Source: Acetobacteraceae bacterium
GTDB lineage: Bacteria > Pseudomonadota > Alphaproteobacteria > Acetobacterales > Acetobacteraceae
Direction of reading: 5' to 3'
Length of the DNA stretch: 15,712 nucleotides
Assembly: GCA_027311485.1 (NCBI GenBank)
Contig: DAICYU010000031.1
Location: forward strand, 1 to 15,712
Each line of letters starts with the position of its first letter. Positions within the stretch are counted from its first letter, which is position 1. The translations under genes and the position numbers were made by a program. Shown here one piece after another: positions 7,691 to 13,912 of this stretch. Below the pieces are notes generated by a model. That model was given only the letters and a program-made list of their open reading frames with translations, ran no database searches and was not told where the DNA came from.

Positions 7691-7719
7691 GGCAGGATAA
7701 TGGTAAATTTTTTTGTCAA
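7691..7719 (-). promoter_or_regulatory. AT-rich island with a TTGACA box upstream of the ClC gene
   Basis: The minus strand carries an exact TTGACA at 7714-7719, followed by an A7T3 tract. This is a rare AT-rich patch in an otherwise very GC-rich window, lying between the denD stop and the ClC frame. A TATCCT at 7694-7699 is only 14 nt away, shorter than the usual 16-18, so the -10 box is unclear. If the ClC gene has its own promoter it should be here. Confidence 0.3.
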
Positions 7720-7728
7720 TTCGTTTCG

Positions 7729-8703
7729 TTAACGTGCGCGATCCGCCTTCGTCGCTTCAAGATCATCCTCGATGAACGCGCGGATCACATCCAGCACCGG
7801 TTCGTGCGCGGAAAAGCCCAGAGTGCGGGCGTGCAGCGCTTCGAACGCCGGCGGCCAGGTCGATACGATCGCATAGATGGTCTGGTCGGCCACACGCTTC
7901 ACATGCGCCGAGGCGCCGGGCGAGACCTGATCCAGCGCCTGCAGCAGATGCGCTACCGTCGTGCTGATGCCCGGCGGGTCGATGCTGCGGTCCAGACCCA
8001 TCTGGCTGGTGTCCAGCGTCGCGGCATGCAGCAGCCAGTCCACTGCGCGCCGCGGGCTGCACACCCACACCGCGAAATCATCCGGCACCGGCAATTCGGT
8101 CTCCAGGCCCAGCAAAGGCTCCCGCACGATCGCCGAAAAGAAGGAGCTGGCCGCCTTGTTCGGCCGCCCGGGCCGGACGACCACAGTCGGCAGCCGGATC
8201 GATACCGCATCCAGGAAGCCGCGGCGTGACGCATCAGCCAGGATCAGTTCGGCGATTGCCTTTTGCGCGCCGTAGCTGTTGCCGGGAATTTGCCGCGTGT
8301 TGTCCGGCAGGATCGTGTTCTGGTCGGCACTGAAGCTCGCCACCGAGCTGGTGAAGACCACCTGCGGCCGGGTTCCCAAAGTCCGGCAGCGGTCCACGAC
8401 CGCGTCGGTGCCGCGGACGTTGACACGCCGGCCCAGATCATAATCCGCCTCGGCCGCGGCGCTGACCACGGCAGCCAGGTGAAACACGACATCTGTATCG
8501 GCGGGAATCGCCGCGGGCGGCAGATCAACCACATTCCCGGCCAGCGCCGTTACCGGGAACGACGCGGCCGGCTTCGGCGGTTCGACAACGTCGAACAGCG
8601 TCAGCCCGGTCAGTTTCCTGCCGCCCAGGGCACCGTCCTGCGCCAGCTTCCCTGCAATTTTGCGGCCGAGGAACCCGCCGCCGCCCAGAATCGAAACCTT
8701 CAT
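7729..8703 (-). CDS. denD: D-erythronate dehydrogenase-like NAD-dependent SDR
   Basis: 324 residues, extended short-chain dehydrogenase fold. The nucleotide-binding loop GGGGFLG is at 7-13. FHLAAVVSAAAEADYDLG (74-91) and the catalytic site Ser119-Ser120, Tyr144-x3-Lys148 (SYGAQKAIAEL) are in place. RLPTVVVRPGRPNKAAS (170-186) and AIVREPL are strongly reminiscent of DenD proteins. These oxidise D-erythronate at C2 to 2-oxo-tetronate with NAD+ in the tetronate catabolic pathway. Partner genes of that pathway (OtnK, OtnC, OtnI types) are not in this window, so the exact substrate remains inferred. The start at 8703 is supported by GGGAGA about 6 nt upstream; an open frame running to 9510 is antisense to the PLP-enzyme gene. 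It is divergent from that gene, with tandem repeats in the shared 168-bp gap, and upstream of the ClC gene. Confidence 0.82.
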   Translation of the reverse strand: MKVSILGGGGFLGRKIAGKLAQDGALGGRKLTGLTLFDVVEPPKPAASFPVTALAGNVVDLPPAAIPADTDVVFHLAAVVSAAAEADYDLGRRVNVRGTDAVVDRCRTLGTRPQVVFTSSVASFSADQNTILPDNTRQIPGNSYGAQKAIAELILADASRRGFLDAVSIRLPTVVVRPGRPNKAASSFFSAIVREPLLGLETELPVPDDFAVWVCSPRRAVDWLLHAATLDTSQMGLDRSIDPPGISTTVAHLLQALDQVSPGASAHVKRVADQTIYAIVSTWPPAFEALHARTLGFSAHEPVLDVIRAFIEDDLEATKADRAR

Positions 8704-8776
8704 CGCACGTCTCCCGCAATCCGCACTTAATCGCACCGCTTGGCCGGGTGGTCCACTATTTGCCCAACGTGACGGT

Positions 8777-8852
8777 TTGCGCCGGGAGATTGCGCCAGGG
8801 GAGATTGCGCCAGGGGTGGATTGCGCCGGGGGTGGATTGCGCCGGGGGGAGG
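8777..8852 (+). repeat. Five tandem copies of a TTGCGCC(A/G)GGG-type repeat
   Basis: TTGCGCC starts at 8777, 8790, 8805, 8821 and 8837, so the spacing is 13, 15, 16 and 16 nt. Each is followed by (A/G)GGG and a GA- or GTGGA-type tail. Units 4 and 5 agree over nearly 14 nt. The array lies wholly in the gap between divergent denD and dpaL and ends 19 nt before the dpaL ATG. Its unit length is not a multiple of three, and it is not part of a supported gene. Possible roles are a multi-site operator for a regulator of both genes, or replication slippage. Confidence 0.85.
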
Positions 8853-8871
8853 CTCGCGTAAGACGGTGTGC

Positions 8872-9990
8872 ATGAACCCGCCAGATGCCTTCACGCTGTT
8901 CATCAACCCGCGGCACGGCACGCCGGGCCTGACGATCCTGTCGTCGGGGGGCTTTCGCCGCGCCAAGGCCATCATCGCCGGGTGGGAGGGCTACGCGCCG
9001 ACCCCGCTGCATGACCTGCCCCGCCTGTCGCAACAGGCTGCTGTCGCCACAATCCGGATCAAGGATGAGGGCACCCGGTTCGGCCTGGGCAGCTTCAAGG
9101 CGCTGGGTGGCGCCTATGCCGTCGCAAACCTCCTGGCCGCCGAACAGGCTCGGCATGGCACCAATCCAACCTCGATCACCGTGACCTGCGCCACGGATGG
9201 CAACCACGGCCGCTCGGTCGCCTGGGGCGCCAGCCGCTTCGGCTGCCAGTGCGTTATCTTCGTGCATGAAACAGTCAGCCCTGGCCGGGCCGATGCCATC
9301 GCCCATTACGGGGCGACGGTGATCCGCGTGCCCGGCACCTATGACGACGCGGTGCGCGAAGCCGACCGCCAGGCCGCCATCAATGGCTGGTTCGTCGTGT
9401 CGGACACGTCCTATCCCGGCTACACCGAGATCCCTCGCGATGTGATGCAGGGCTATCGCGTCATGGCCGATGAGGCGGCGGACCAGTGGACCGGTCCCCC
9501 GCCGACGCACGTATTCATGCAGGCGGGCGTAGGCGGTGCGGCGGCCGCCGTATCGGTGCAGATGCGCGCCCGTTTCACGCCGGCGCCGCTGCTGGTGATT
9601 GTGGAGCCCGAGCGGGCCGCTTGCCTGCTGGCCAGCGCCCAGGCCGGCGGCATGGCGAGCGTGCCGGGTGAGCTGGACACCATCATGGCCGGCCTGGCCT
9701 GCGGGGAGCCAAGTCTGATCGCCTGGCAGGAGCTGGAGCGTGCCGCCTTCGCCTTCGTCGCAATTCCGGATCGGGCGGCGATCGACACCATGCGCGCGCT
9801 TGCTGCGGACGGACTCCGAATCGGCGAGTCCGGCGTGGCTGGCCTCGCGGTGTTGCGCCTGATTATCGCGGATCCAGCCGCACGGTCAGCCCTGCGCATC
9901 GACGCCGCCAGCCGCGTGCTGCTGTTCGGGACGGAAGGCGTAACGGACCAGGCGGTTTATGAAAGTTTGTTGAACTCACCACCGAATTAA
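8872..9990 (+). CDS. dpaL: Diaminopropionate ammonia-lyase-like PLP enzyme
   Basis: 372 residues, fold type II PLP enzyme. Diaminopropionate ammonia-lyase converts 2,3-diaminopropionate to pyruvate and two ammonia. RFGLGSFKALGGAYAV (69-84) holds the PLP lysine Lys76, matching Lys77 of E. coli YgeX. ATDGNHGRSVAWGA (107-120) contains Asp109, equivalent to catalytic Asp120, and the Asn that contacts PLP. QAGVGGAAAAV is the phosphate-binding glycine loop, and IMAGLACGEPS and RIGESGVAGL are also family marks. It is about 26 residues shorter than YgeX, mostly from a shorter stretch between Lys76 and Asp109. The ATG at 8872 is chosen because the family-like sequence begins there. The frame could be extended to a TTG at 8821, but that would translate part of the repeat array. 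No good Shine-Dalgarno is seen. It is divergent from denD. Confidence 0.85.
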   Translation: MNPPDAFTLFINPRHGTPGLTILSSGGFRRAKAIIAGWEGYAPTPLHDLPRLSQQAAVATIRIKDEGTRFGLGSFKALGGAYAVANLLAAEQARHGTNPTSITVTCATDGNHGRSVAWGASRFGCQCVIFVHETVSPGRADAIAHYGATVIRVPGTYDDAVREADRQAAINGWFVVSDTSYPGYTEIPRDVMQGYRVMADEAADQWTGPPPTHVFMQAGVGGAAAAVSVQMRARFTPAPLLVIVEPERAACLLASAQAGGMASVPGELDTIMAGLACGEPSLIAWQELERAAFAFVAIPDRAAIDTMRALAADGLRIGESGVAGLAVLRLIIADPAARSALRIDAASRVLLFGTEGVTDQAVYESLLNSPPN

Positions 9991-10096
9991 CGTTTCATCA
10001 AACCGATGTGCGGCATCCTGCTGCTAATCGGTGGCAGCGGATCGGCTTGTTGTGCGTTATGCTCATGCACATCGACATGGAACAGGAGGGTGCGTG

Positions 10097-10627
10097 ATGC
10101 GTGTCAGGTGGCCACTCCTTGCAACGGTCCTGGGGATCGGGGCTCTCTATGTCGCCTACCCCTACGTGACGCTGTTCAGGCTCGGGCTGGCGATCCGAAC
10201 CGCGGATGCCGCAACGCTTGAAACATTGGTGGACTGGCCCGCCGTGCGGGAGGGCATCAAGGAAGATGTTTGCGACCTGGGCGGGGTCAATGCCCCGACG
10301 CAGGATGGCGGCTCCCTGCCGCCCTTCGGCGCTTCGTTCATCAGCGGCATTGCGTCCAGCAAGATCGACCAGACCGTAACGCCGCAAGCGCTGGTGGCGG
10401 CCGCGGCGACCACGCCCGCCGCAGAGCCGGCGAAGGCGATACGGGGGGCCGATGTCCATGTGAACTGGGCGTTCTTCGAAACCCCGACCACGTTCCTGGT
10501 CAGCCTGCAGGCTCGCGGGCAGGCGGACCCGATCAAGCTAGAGATGGATTTACAGGACGGTGCATGGCGTGTGCAGCGGGTCTGGCTGCCGGCCGACGTG
10601 CTGTCGAACAACGGGTCGCGAACGTAG
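10097..10627 (+). CDS. DUF2939 membrane-anchored protein
   Basis: 176 residues. One N-terminal hydrophobic segment (about 5-24: WPLLATVLGIGALYVAYPYV) is followed by LFRLGLAIRTADAATLETLVDWPAVREGIKEDV. The PYVTLFRLGLAIRTADAATLETLVDW pattern is typical of DUF2939, a family with unknown function. The remainder is probably periplasmic and soluble, with an Ala/Pro-rich linker (about 98-112) and a second small domain with conserved-looking VNWAFFETPTTFLVSL. The start at 10097 is supported by AGGAGG at 10084-10089, 7 nt from the ATG, whereas the open frame reaches back to 10031 without one. The upstream gap (9991-10096) contains no further gene. The stop faces the convergent mntR stop at a distance of 36 nt. 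Confidence 0.8.
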   Translation: MRVRWPLLATVLGIGALYVAYPYVTLFRLGLAIRTADAATLETLVDWPAVREGIKEDVCDLGGVNAPTQDGGSLPPFGASFISGIASSKIDQTVTPQALVAAAATTPAAEPAKAIRGADVHVNWAFFETPTTFLVSLQARGQADPIKLEMDLQDGAWRVQRVWLPADVLSNNGSRT

Positions 10628-10645
10628 CCAAAGGTTTACTGGCGC

Positions 10646-10663
10646 AGCCGCTTCCGTGCGGCT
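10646..10663. terminator. Hairpin in the convergent DUF2939/mntR gap
   Basis: AGCCGC and GCGGCT (10646-10651 and 10658-10663) form a 6-bp stem with a TTCCGT loop, flanked by GCAGC/GCTGC that can extend it with a mismatch. It is in the 36-bp gap between two converging stops, so it could serve both. There is no U-run on either side. Confidence 0.3.
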
Positions 10664-11116
10664 TCAGCTGCGGCGCAGGAACCGTGCGAATGCTTCCAGT
10701 GTCACGTCCGAGACGTGGTGCTCGATCCCCTCGGCATCCGATTCCGCCGCCTCCACCGGCACGCCGACGGCCAGCAGCAGATCCACCACCAGCCGGTGGC
10801 GCGCGCGGACGCGCACGGCGAGTTGCTCGCCGGCTTCGGTCAGGAACACGCCGCGATAGGGCTTCGCGACCGCCAGTCCCTCCCGCTTCAGCCGCCCGAT
10901 CGTCTTGATCGCGGTTGCATGAGCGACGCCGAGCCGCCGGGCGATATCGGTGGGTCGAGCCTCCCCGCCGCTGGCGAGGAGGTCGGAAATCAATTCGACG
11001 TAGTCTTCCAGAAGCGCCCCGGACTGCGCCGAACGCGCCTTGCCGAAGCGGCTGGCCTGGGTTGGTTCGGCCGGTAGCGCCGCGTGAGTCGGGCTTTCGA
11101 TCATCAATCCGGACAT
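10664..11116 (-). CDS. mntR: Manganese-responsive DtxR-family repressor MntR
   Basis: 150 residues. Binds Mn(II) and represses manganese uptake genes; the preceding mntH is the obvious target. An Ala/Ser-rich N-terminal arm (1-34) is followed by a winged helix-turn-helix (about 35-95; EDYVELISDLLASG, PTDIARRLGVAHATAIKTIGRL, VFLTEAGE) and a dimerisation domain. Residues Asp38, Glu41, His107, Glu129, Glu132 and His133 match the B. subtilis MntR metal ligands Asp8, Glu11, His77, Glu99, Glu102 and His103, with identical spacing throughout. There is no C-terminal SH3-like domain, as expected of MntR. The start is either 11116 or the ATG at 11104; both lack a strong ribosome binding site. The gene begins 3 nt after the mntH stop, so the two form an operon and mntR would be autoregulated. 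Confidence 0.92.
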   Translation of the reverse strand: MSGLMIESPTHAALPAEPTQASRFGKARSAQSGALLEDYVELISDLLASGGEARPTDIARRLGVAHATAIKTIGRLKREGLAVAKPYRGVFLTEAGEQLAVRVRARHRLVVDLLLAVGVPVEAAESDAEGIEHHVSDVTLEAFARFLRRS

Positions 11117-11119
11117 GGG

Positions 11120-12430
11120 TCAGTTGCCGGCGGAAGGGTCTGCCACAATGCCGAAGGTTTGCAACAGCAGGATGATGTTCAAAACCAGCACCAGCCCAGT
11201 CATCGCCAAAGCGAGCGCATACGTGCGCGGGCCGATCGCAAACCGGCCCATCAACGCGGGGCGACGAATCAGCGCCATCAGCGCGATCATCGGTACCGGA
11301 AGCGCGAGGCTGAGCACGACCTGGCTGAGCACAAGAGCGCGGGTCGCGTCCACGCCCGCGGCCACGACGATGATCGCCGGTATCATAGTCGCCACCCGCC
11401 GCACCCAGATCGGAATGCGGAAGCCGACGAAGTCCTGCATGATGACCTGGCCTGCCATCGTGCCGACAACCGAGCTTGAAAGACCGGACGCCAGCAGCGA
11501 TGCCATGAAGGCGCCGGCGGCGACGACGCCCATCAGCGGCAGCAAGGTGTGATAGGCGGTTTCGATCTCGCCGACGTCCGAATGGCCCTTGTGGAACATG
11601 GTCGCGGCCATCGCCACCATCGCCAGGTTGACCAGTCCGGCGAGCGACAGGGCCAGCAGCACTTCCTTGTTCGAGTAGCCAATCAGGCGGTGCTTTTCCG
11701 CTTCGGTCCCCGCCGCGACACGGCCGGGCATCAGGGCGGAGTGCAGGTAGATGGCGTGCGGCATGACGGTGGCGCCGACAATGCCCACCGCCAGCGTGAC
11801 GCTGTTGGCGTCCGTGAGCATCGGCACGACCGTATGATAGGCGGCGGCTCCCCAGTCGGGGGGGGCGATGAACAGCTCGATCAGGTAGGACAGGCTGATG
11901 ATGCCGACAAAGCCGGTGATGATCAGCTCGATCGGTCGGAAGCCGCGGGACTGAAAGCTCAACAGGCCCCAGGTGATCGCAAACGTGATCAGCAGGCCGG
12001 CCAGCAGCGGCAGGTGAAACAGCACGCTGATGCCGATGGCGGCACCGATGGATTCAGCCAGGTCGGTCGCCATCGCCGCGACCTCACTGGCCAGCCACAT
12101 GGCGATGACCAGGGGCTGCGGAAAATGGTCGCGGCACAATGCGGGCAGGCTCTTGCCGGTGACAATGCCGATCCGCGCGGACAGGGCCTGGAACAGCATG
12201 GCGATCAGGTTCGCCAGCAGCACGACCCACAGCAGCATGTAGCCGTAACCGGCGCCGGCCTGGATGTTGGTCGCGAAATTGCCAGGGTCCATGTACGCGA
12301 TCGAGGCGACCACGGCCGGGCCGATGAACGGCAGCAGGCCGGCCAGTCCGCCACGCCCGCCGCGCAACGCGCGCTCTCCGGCGGCCGACGTACGATCGGA
12401 AAGGCTGGCACGGATCGCAACTTCGCTCAT
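11120..12430 (-). CDS. mntH: Nramp-type manganese/divalent cation transporter MntH
   Basis: 436 residues, inner membrane, imports Mn(II) (and possibly other divalent metals) with protons. About 11 membrane helices are visible. MDPGNFATN (47-55) carries the helix-1 metal ligands Asp48 and Asn51, and MPHAIYLHS (223-231) the helix-6 Met/His motif. LPFIGPAVVASIAYMDPGN and the later MQDFVGFRIP are standard for MntH. The ATG at 12430 is preferred over a TTG at 12445 because GGATGG lies a few nt upstream and no signal supports the TTG. The upstream region holds a TATAAG -10 candidate and the palindrome described separately. It is transcribed towards mntR, only 3 nt away. Nothing is missing from the family core. 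Confidence 0.94.
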   Translation of the reverse strand: MSEVAIRASLSDRTSAAGERALRGGRGGLAGLLPFIGPAVVASIAYMDPGNFATNIQAGAGYGYMLLWVVLLANLIAMLFQALSARIGIVTGKSLPALCRDHFPQPLVIAMWLASEVAAMATDLAESIGAAIGISVLFHLPLLAGLLITFAITWGLLSFQSRGFRPIELIITGFVGIISLSYLIELFIAPPDWGAAAYHTVVPMLTDANSVTLAVGIVGATVMPHAIYLHSALMPGRVAAGTEAEKHRLIGYSNKEVLLALSLAGLVNLAMVAMAATMFHKGHSDVGEIETAYHTLLPLMGVVAAGAFMASLLASGLSSSVVGTMAGQVIMQDFVGFRIPIWVRRVATMIPAIIVVAAGVDATRALVLSQVVLSLALPVPMIALMALIRRPALMGRFAIGPRTYALALAMTGLVLVLNIILLLQTFGIVADPSAGN

Positions 12431-12471
12431 GGTTCCATCCGGCAAGATGAAGCTTCTGCCATCAATTGCGC

Positions 12472-12477
12472 CTTATA
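12472..12477 (-). promoter_or_regulatory. Candidate -10 box of the mntH promoter (TATAAG)
   Basis: On the minus strand TATAAG is 42 nt upstream of the mntH ATG at 12430. The -35 position, 17 nt further, falls at 12495-12500 inside the palindrome and is not a good TTGACA match. This is weak alone, but the overlap with the palindrome is what a repressible promoter would show. Confidence 0.4.
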
Positions 12478-12484
12478 CAACAGA

Positions 12485-12502
12485 ATGTAGCCGAGGCTAC
12501 AT
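12485..12502. promoter_or_regulatory. Putative MntR operator (18-bp perfect palindrome)
   Basis: ATGTAGCC-GA-GGCTACAT is a perfect inverted repeat with 8-bp arms. Its core TAGC-N4-GCTA has the same half-sites and spacing as the core of the E. coli MntR box, from established knowledge. It sits upstream of the mntH-mntR operon and covers the expected -35 and part of the spacer, so bound MntR would block RNA polymerase. It is 143 bp or more from rplY, so control of that gene is less likely. Confidence 0.72.
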
Positions 12503-12584
12503 ATTCGAATCGAGACGTGGGTGGATTGCCCGATGAGTCAAGCCCGTTCCGTCATCGCGCTTGCGCGGCCGCGGATCCTGGGCT

Positions 12585-12628
12585 AAACGCCGCGCCGTAC
12601 GTCGGCACCCCTGGAGGCCGGCGTTTTT
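12585..12628 (+). promoter_or_regulatory. Terminator-like hairpin in the rplY leader (possible attenuator)
   Basis: AAACGCCG (12585-12592) pairs with CGGCGTTT (12619-12626), and a T-run follows as the stem's 3' side (TTTTT at 12624-12628). It lies directly before the rplY ribosome binding site at about 12634. No plus-strand gene ends upstream, since mntH is divergent, so a transcript entering it would be the rplY mRNA itself. That points to attenuation or L25 autocontrol rather than termination of a neighbour. The 26-nt loop is long and could fold further. Confidence 0.45.
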
Positions 12629-12644
12629 CGTTCAGGAGCAAACC

Positions 12645-13325
12645 ATGGCCAATGTAGTGACAATCGAGGCCGGGGTTCGCGCGCGAAGCGGTAAGGGGGC
12701 GGCGCGTGCGACCCGGCGAGCGGGCAAGGTTCCCGCGGTGGTATATGGCGGCAAGCAGGAGCCCAGCCTGATCGAGCTGGACCCGCGCGTCGTGCTGCGC
12801 GAGCTGCATCGCGCCGGCTGGCAGTCCCGCCTGTATGAGATCAATGCCGGCGGGCAAGCGATCCGTGCGCTGATCCGTGGCGTGCAGTATCATCCGGTAT
12901 CCGACGCGCCCGAGCATGTCGATTTCCAGCGGCTGACGCCCGGCGAACGGATCAAGGTCTTCATTCCGGTCCATTTCGAGAACGACGGCATCAGCCCCGG
13001 CATCAAGCGCGGCGCCGTGCTGAACGTCGTGCGCCACGCGGTTGAGGTTTATTGCGACCCGGAGCACATCCCGGAGCAGTTCATCGCCGACCTCGGTCCG
13101 CTGGACTTCAACGACAACGTCCGCTGGCATGACCTGAAGGGCACCGAGAACGTGAAGCCGGTCATCGACCGCGACTTCGTGGTCGCGACCGTCGTGCCGC
13201 CGACCAAGATCGAAGTGACCGCCGAAGCCGGTGCCGCCGCCGCCGCACCCGCCAAGGGCGCCGCACCGGCCAAGGCCGCCGCGCCAGCGAAGGCCGCCGC
13301 CAAGGCGCCTGCCAAGAAGGGCTGA
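12645..13325 (+). CDS. rplY: 50S ribosomal protein L25/general stress protein Ctc
   Basis: 226 residues. Binds 5S rRNA in the central protuberance of the 50S subunit. An N-terminal L25 domain (about 1-95; VRARSGKGAARATRRAGKVPAVVYGG, LIRGVQYHPVSDAPEHVDFQRL) is followed by the CTC/TL5-type second domain (about 100-190; IKVFIPVHFEN, GAVLNVVRHAVEVYC, HIPEQFIADL). This is the two-domain form, longer than the 94-residue E. coli protein. The last 30 residues are an Ala/Pro/Lys tail with repeated APAK and KAA, common in alphaproteobacterial L25. The ATG at 12645 is preceded by AGGAG about 7 nt away; an open frame to 12561 is ignored. Stop and next gene (pth, 13331) are 5 nt apart, so rplY-pth-ychF form one operon. 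A leader hairpin precedes it. Confidence 0.95.
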   Translation: MANVVTIEAGVRARSGKGAARATRRAGKVPAVVYGGKQEPSLIELDPRVVLRELHRAGWQSRLYEINAGGQAIRALIRGVQYHPVSDAPEHVDFQRLTPGERIKVFIPVHFENDGISPGIKRGAVLNVVRHAVEVYCDPEHIPEQFIADLGPLDFNDNVRWHDLKGTENVKPVIDRDFVVATVVPPTKIEVTAEAGAAAAAPAKGAAPAKAAAPAKAAAKAPAKKG

Positions 13326-13330
13326 CCCCT

Positions 13331-13912
13331 GTGACTCAGCTCTGGGTGGGCTTAGGCAATCCGGAGCCTGGGATGGCAGGCCAGCGCCACAATATCGGCT
13401 TCATGGCGCTGGACGTGATCGCGACCCGCCACGGCTTCAGTCCGTGGCGGCGCCGCTTCAAGGGCCTGACCGCCGAAGGTACGGTCGGCGGCGAGAAAAT
13501 CCTCGGCCTGAAGCCGCTGACCTATATGAACAGCTCCGGCGAGTCGGTGCAGGAAGCAGCGGCGTTCTTCAAGCTGCCGCCAGACGCGATCGTGGCCTTC
13601 CACGACGAACTCGATCTGGCCCCGGGCAAGATGCGGGTCAAAAAAGGCGGCGGCGCCGCCGGCCACAACGGCCTGCGCAGCATGGACCGCATGCTCGGCA
13701 CCCCCAACTACTGGCGCGTGCGGCTTGGCATCGGCCACCCCGGCACCAAGGAGAGGGTGCTGGGCCATGTGCTGGGCAACTTCACCGCCGACGACAAACC
13801 CTGGCTGATCGCGCTGCTGGACGCCGTGGCGGATGAGGCCGCGTTGCTGGCCGCCGGCCGAATGGAAGATTTCATGAGCAAGGTCGCCTTGCATACACAG
13901 GACGTGCGCTGA
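13331..13912 (+). CDS. pth: Peptidyl-tRNA hydrolase
   Basis: 193 residues. Cleaves the ester bond of peptidyl-tRNA released from stalled ribosomes, recycling tRNA in the cytoplasm. Key positions match E. coli Pth: Asn10 in GLGNP, catalytic His20 in QRHNIGF, Asn67 in TYMN, Asp92 in FHDELDL and Asn113 in GHNGLRS. PHE: GKMRVKKGGGAAGHNGLRS is the family signature. The usual GNPG is GNPE here (Glu12). Length is normal. The start is GTG at 13331; an ATG start would lose the N-terminal strand and Asn10. The preceding rplY stop is 5 nt away, and its stop overlaps the ychF start as TGATG (13910-13914), so translation is coupled through the operon. Confidence 0.95.
   Translation: MTQLWVGLGNPEPGMAGQRHNIGFMALDVIATRHGFSPWRRRFKGLTAEGTVGGEKILGLKPLTYMNSSGESVQEAAAFFKLPPDAIVAFHDELDLAPGKMRVKKGGGAAGHNGLRSMDRMLGTPNYWRVRLGIGHPGTKERVLGHVLGNFTADDKPWLIALLDAVADEAALLAAGRMEDFMSKVALHTQDVR

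Noticed and set aside
8821..8871. TTG start at 8821 for dpaL.
   Set aside because: It would translate part of the tandem repeat array and adds no family-like residues; the ATG at 8872 is simpler.
8704..9510. Upstream extension of the denD frame, antisense to dpaL.
   Set aside because: The SDR family start MKVSILGGGGFLG at 8703 has a good ribosome binding site; the extension covers the opposite strand of a real gene.
11549..12490. 313-codon plus-strand open frame opposite mntH.
   Set aside because: Translation is Gln/His/Asp/Arg-rich with no domain, a typical antisense shadow of a membrane protein gene.
12561..12644. 28-residue N-terminal extension of L25.
   Set aside because: It is Arg/Trp-rich, crosses the leader hairpin and ribosome binding site, and L25 proteins start at the MANVVTIEAGVRA-type sequence.
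13262..13322. Repetitive Ala/Pro/Lys codons at the 3' end of rplY considered as a DNA repeat.
   Set aside because: It is the expected low-complexity tail of two-domain L25 proteins rather than a separate repeat element.
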